Origin: JBBRUG01 sp038247995
GTDB lineage: Bacteria; Chloroflexota; Chloroflexia; Chloroflexales; Chloroflexaceae
Length of the DNA stretch: 15,470 nucleotides
NCBI GenBank assembly: GCA_038247995.1
Contig: JBBRUG010000124.1
Coordinates: 1-15,470, forward strand
Direction: 5' to 3'
Shown: in pieces, positions 15,001 to 15,470 of the stretch
How the letters are laid out: each line of letters opens with the position of its first letter
Numbering within the stretch: the first letter of the stretch is position 1
Notes under the pieces: model-generated
Databases searched by the model: none
The model's input: the letters and a program-made list of their open reading frames with translations, nothing else
What the model was told of the DNA's origin: nothing
Position numbers and translations under genes: made by a program

Positions 15001-15234
15001 TTATGAATAGCGCAAGTCGGCGCCGGTGCGGGCGTCGGGACGCCTGGCACCATATACCATCAGGCGCGTGCCGAGGTGCAGCAGCAGCCGGCCCAGCCAC
15101 CGAGCCGGACGACGCAGCAGGCTGCGCTGAAAAACCGGCGTCATACCTACCAACCGCTGCAACTCCTGCGCGCGCTGCTCGCGCTTCCCTGGCAACGCGG
15201 TTAACGTCTCGTGGGTGTAGATCTCACGGTACAT
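15001..15234 (-). CDS. 77-residue basic protein, unknown
   Basis: First gene of the leftward cluster. AAGGAGGG ends 5 bases before the ATG at 15232-15234, which is a strong ribosome site; an upstream in-frame start at 15261 would place that site inside the gene. The protein begins MYREIYTHETLTALPGKREQ, then has many Arg and a basic amphipathic segment (RRPARWLGRLLLHLGTRLMVYG, 41-62) that could lie on a membrane. No cysteine and no known motif. Its stop is 11 bases from the next start, so translation coupling with the DUF2089-type gene is likely. It may be a small partner of that regulator; no function is assigned. Confidence 0.75.
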   Translation of the reverse strand: MYREIYTHETLTALPGKREQRAQELQRLVGMTPVFQRSLLRRPARWLGRLLLHLGTRLMVYGARRPDARTGADLRYS

Positions 15235-15261
15235 GGCGACCCTCCTTGGTTCAGCAGTCAA

Positions 15262-15275
15262 GATCTGGCCAGATC
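15262..15275. promoter_or_regulatory. 14-bp perfect palindrome in the cluster leader
   Basis: GATCTGGCCAGATC is exactly self-complementary. It lies 27 bases before the ATG of the first cluster gene and downstream of the predicted promoter, where a bound repressor could block transcription. Confidence 0.55.
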
Positions 15276-15295
15276 ATATTTATCTCATTGGCGTT

Positions 15296-15367
15296 TATTG
15301 CTATTTGCATTGGCAATATTAGTATATGTATGAGCAATTGTCAATGATTTTGCTAAATATTGCTATT
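15296..15367. repeat. direct and inverted repeats flanking the cluster promoter
   Basis: TATTGCTATT occurs at 15296-15305 and 15358-15367, 62 bp apart (about six helical turns). GCAATATTAG (15314-15323) and CTAAATATTGC (15353-15363) form an imperfect inverted pair around the -35. These could be operator half sites. From 15368 to the window end no gene is seen, only G-rich sequence and a small hairpin. Confidence 0.55.
15316..15344 (-). promoter_or_regulatory. promoter of the leftward four-gene cluster
   Basis: On the minus strand TTGACA (15339-15344) is a perfect -35, followed by 17 bases and TAATAT (15316-15321, four of six). The region is far richer in A and T than the rest of the window. 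The start of transcription would be about 75 bases before the first ATG. Confidence 0.65.
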
Positions 15368-15470
15368 GGATTGGTGCTTTTTGATATTATGACGGGCGGG
15401 GCGGGGGCAATGCTTTTGGGGGTAGGTTTTTTACCGGATCGCGTTCTGATGCACTATTCCCCGCATCCCC

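Noticed and set aside
14990..15100. Longer N-terminus of the DUF2089-type protein
   Set aside because: It overlaps the 77-residue gene and places the strong ribosome site inside the coding region.

Overview
The window is GC-rich bacterial DNA holding eleven intact protein genes, one transposase remnant, and an unusual amount of short tandem repeat in the spacers. No rRNA, tRNA or CRISPR array was seen. The gene mix (M20-type amidase, GAF/PAS hybrid kinase with an EAL regulator, glucose-6-phosphate isomerase, group II PLP decarboxylase, MFS exporter, and a DUF2089/SHOCT-like cluster) together with heptanucleotide-rich spacers suggests a filamentous Chloroflexota relative (Roseiflexus/Chloroflexus/Kouleothrix type). 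That assignment is inference from gene style, not from a phylogenetic marker.

Layout, left to right. 1-196 is a 7-bp tandem array. 273-1517 (+) is a zinc-dependent carbamoylase/amidase. 1659-2153 (+) is a small helical protein with a C-terminal membrane anchor. 2466-4934 and 4951-6177 (+) form a two-gene signalling operon: a hybrid histidine kinase followed by a receiver-EAL protein that should hydrolyse cyclic di-GMP. pgi lies convergently at 6191-7825 (-). The 552-base spacer after it holds the 3' end of a REP-associated tyrosine transposase and a REP-like palindrome. A PLP-dependent decarboxylase follows at 8378-9727 (+). An unknown membrane protein (9830-10780, -) and an MFS exporter (10873-12198, -) come next.

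The right end is a four-gene leftward cluster starting from an AT-rich promoter near 15340: a 77-residue basic peptide (15001-15234), a DUF2089-type HTH protein that has lost three of four zinc-ribbon cysteines (14630-14989), a 119-residue SHOCT-like protein (14111-14470), and a 548-residue protein with about 13 regular 'GD' solenoid turns, a heptad region, a coiled coil and a terminal SHOCT-like helix pair (12448-14094). The last three proteins share a related short helical module (consensus ExIsxExAxxLLxxL) at different ends. Relatives of this module occur in YvlB/LiaX-type envelope-stress proteins, so an envelope-stress or antimicrobial-peptide response is a reasonable but untested hypothesis. 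This cluster is the best candidate for an undescribed system here.

Three different heptamer families occur as arrays in spacers, and 9-bp and 21-bp repeats occur inside the solenoid gene, so this DNA seems prone to slippage or repeat expansion.
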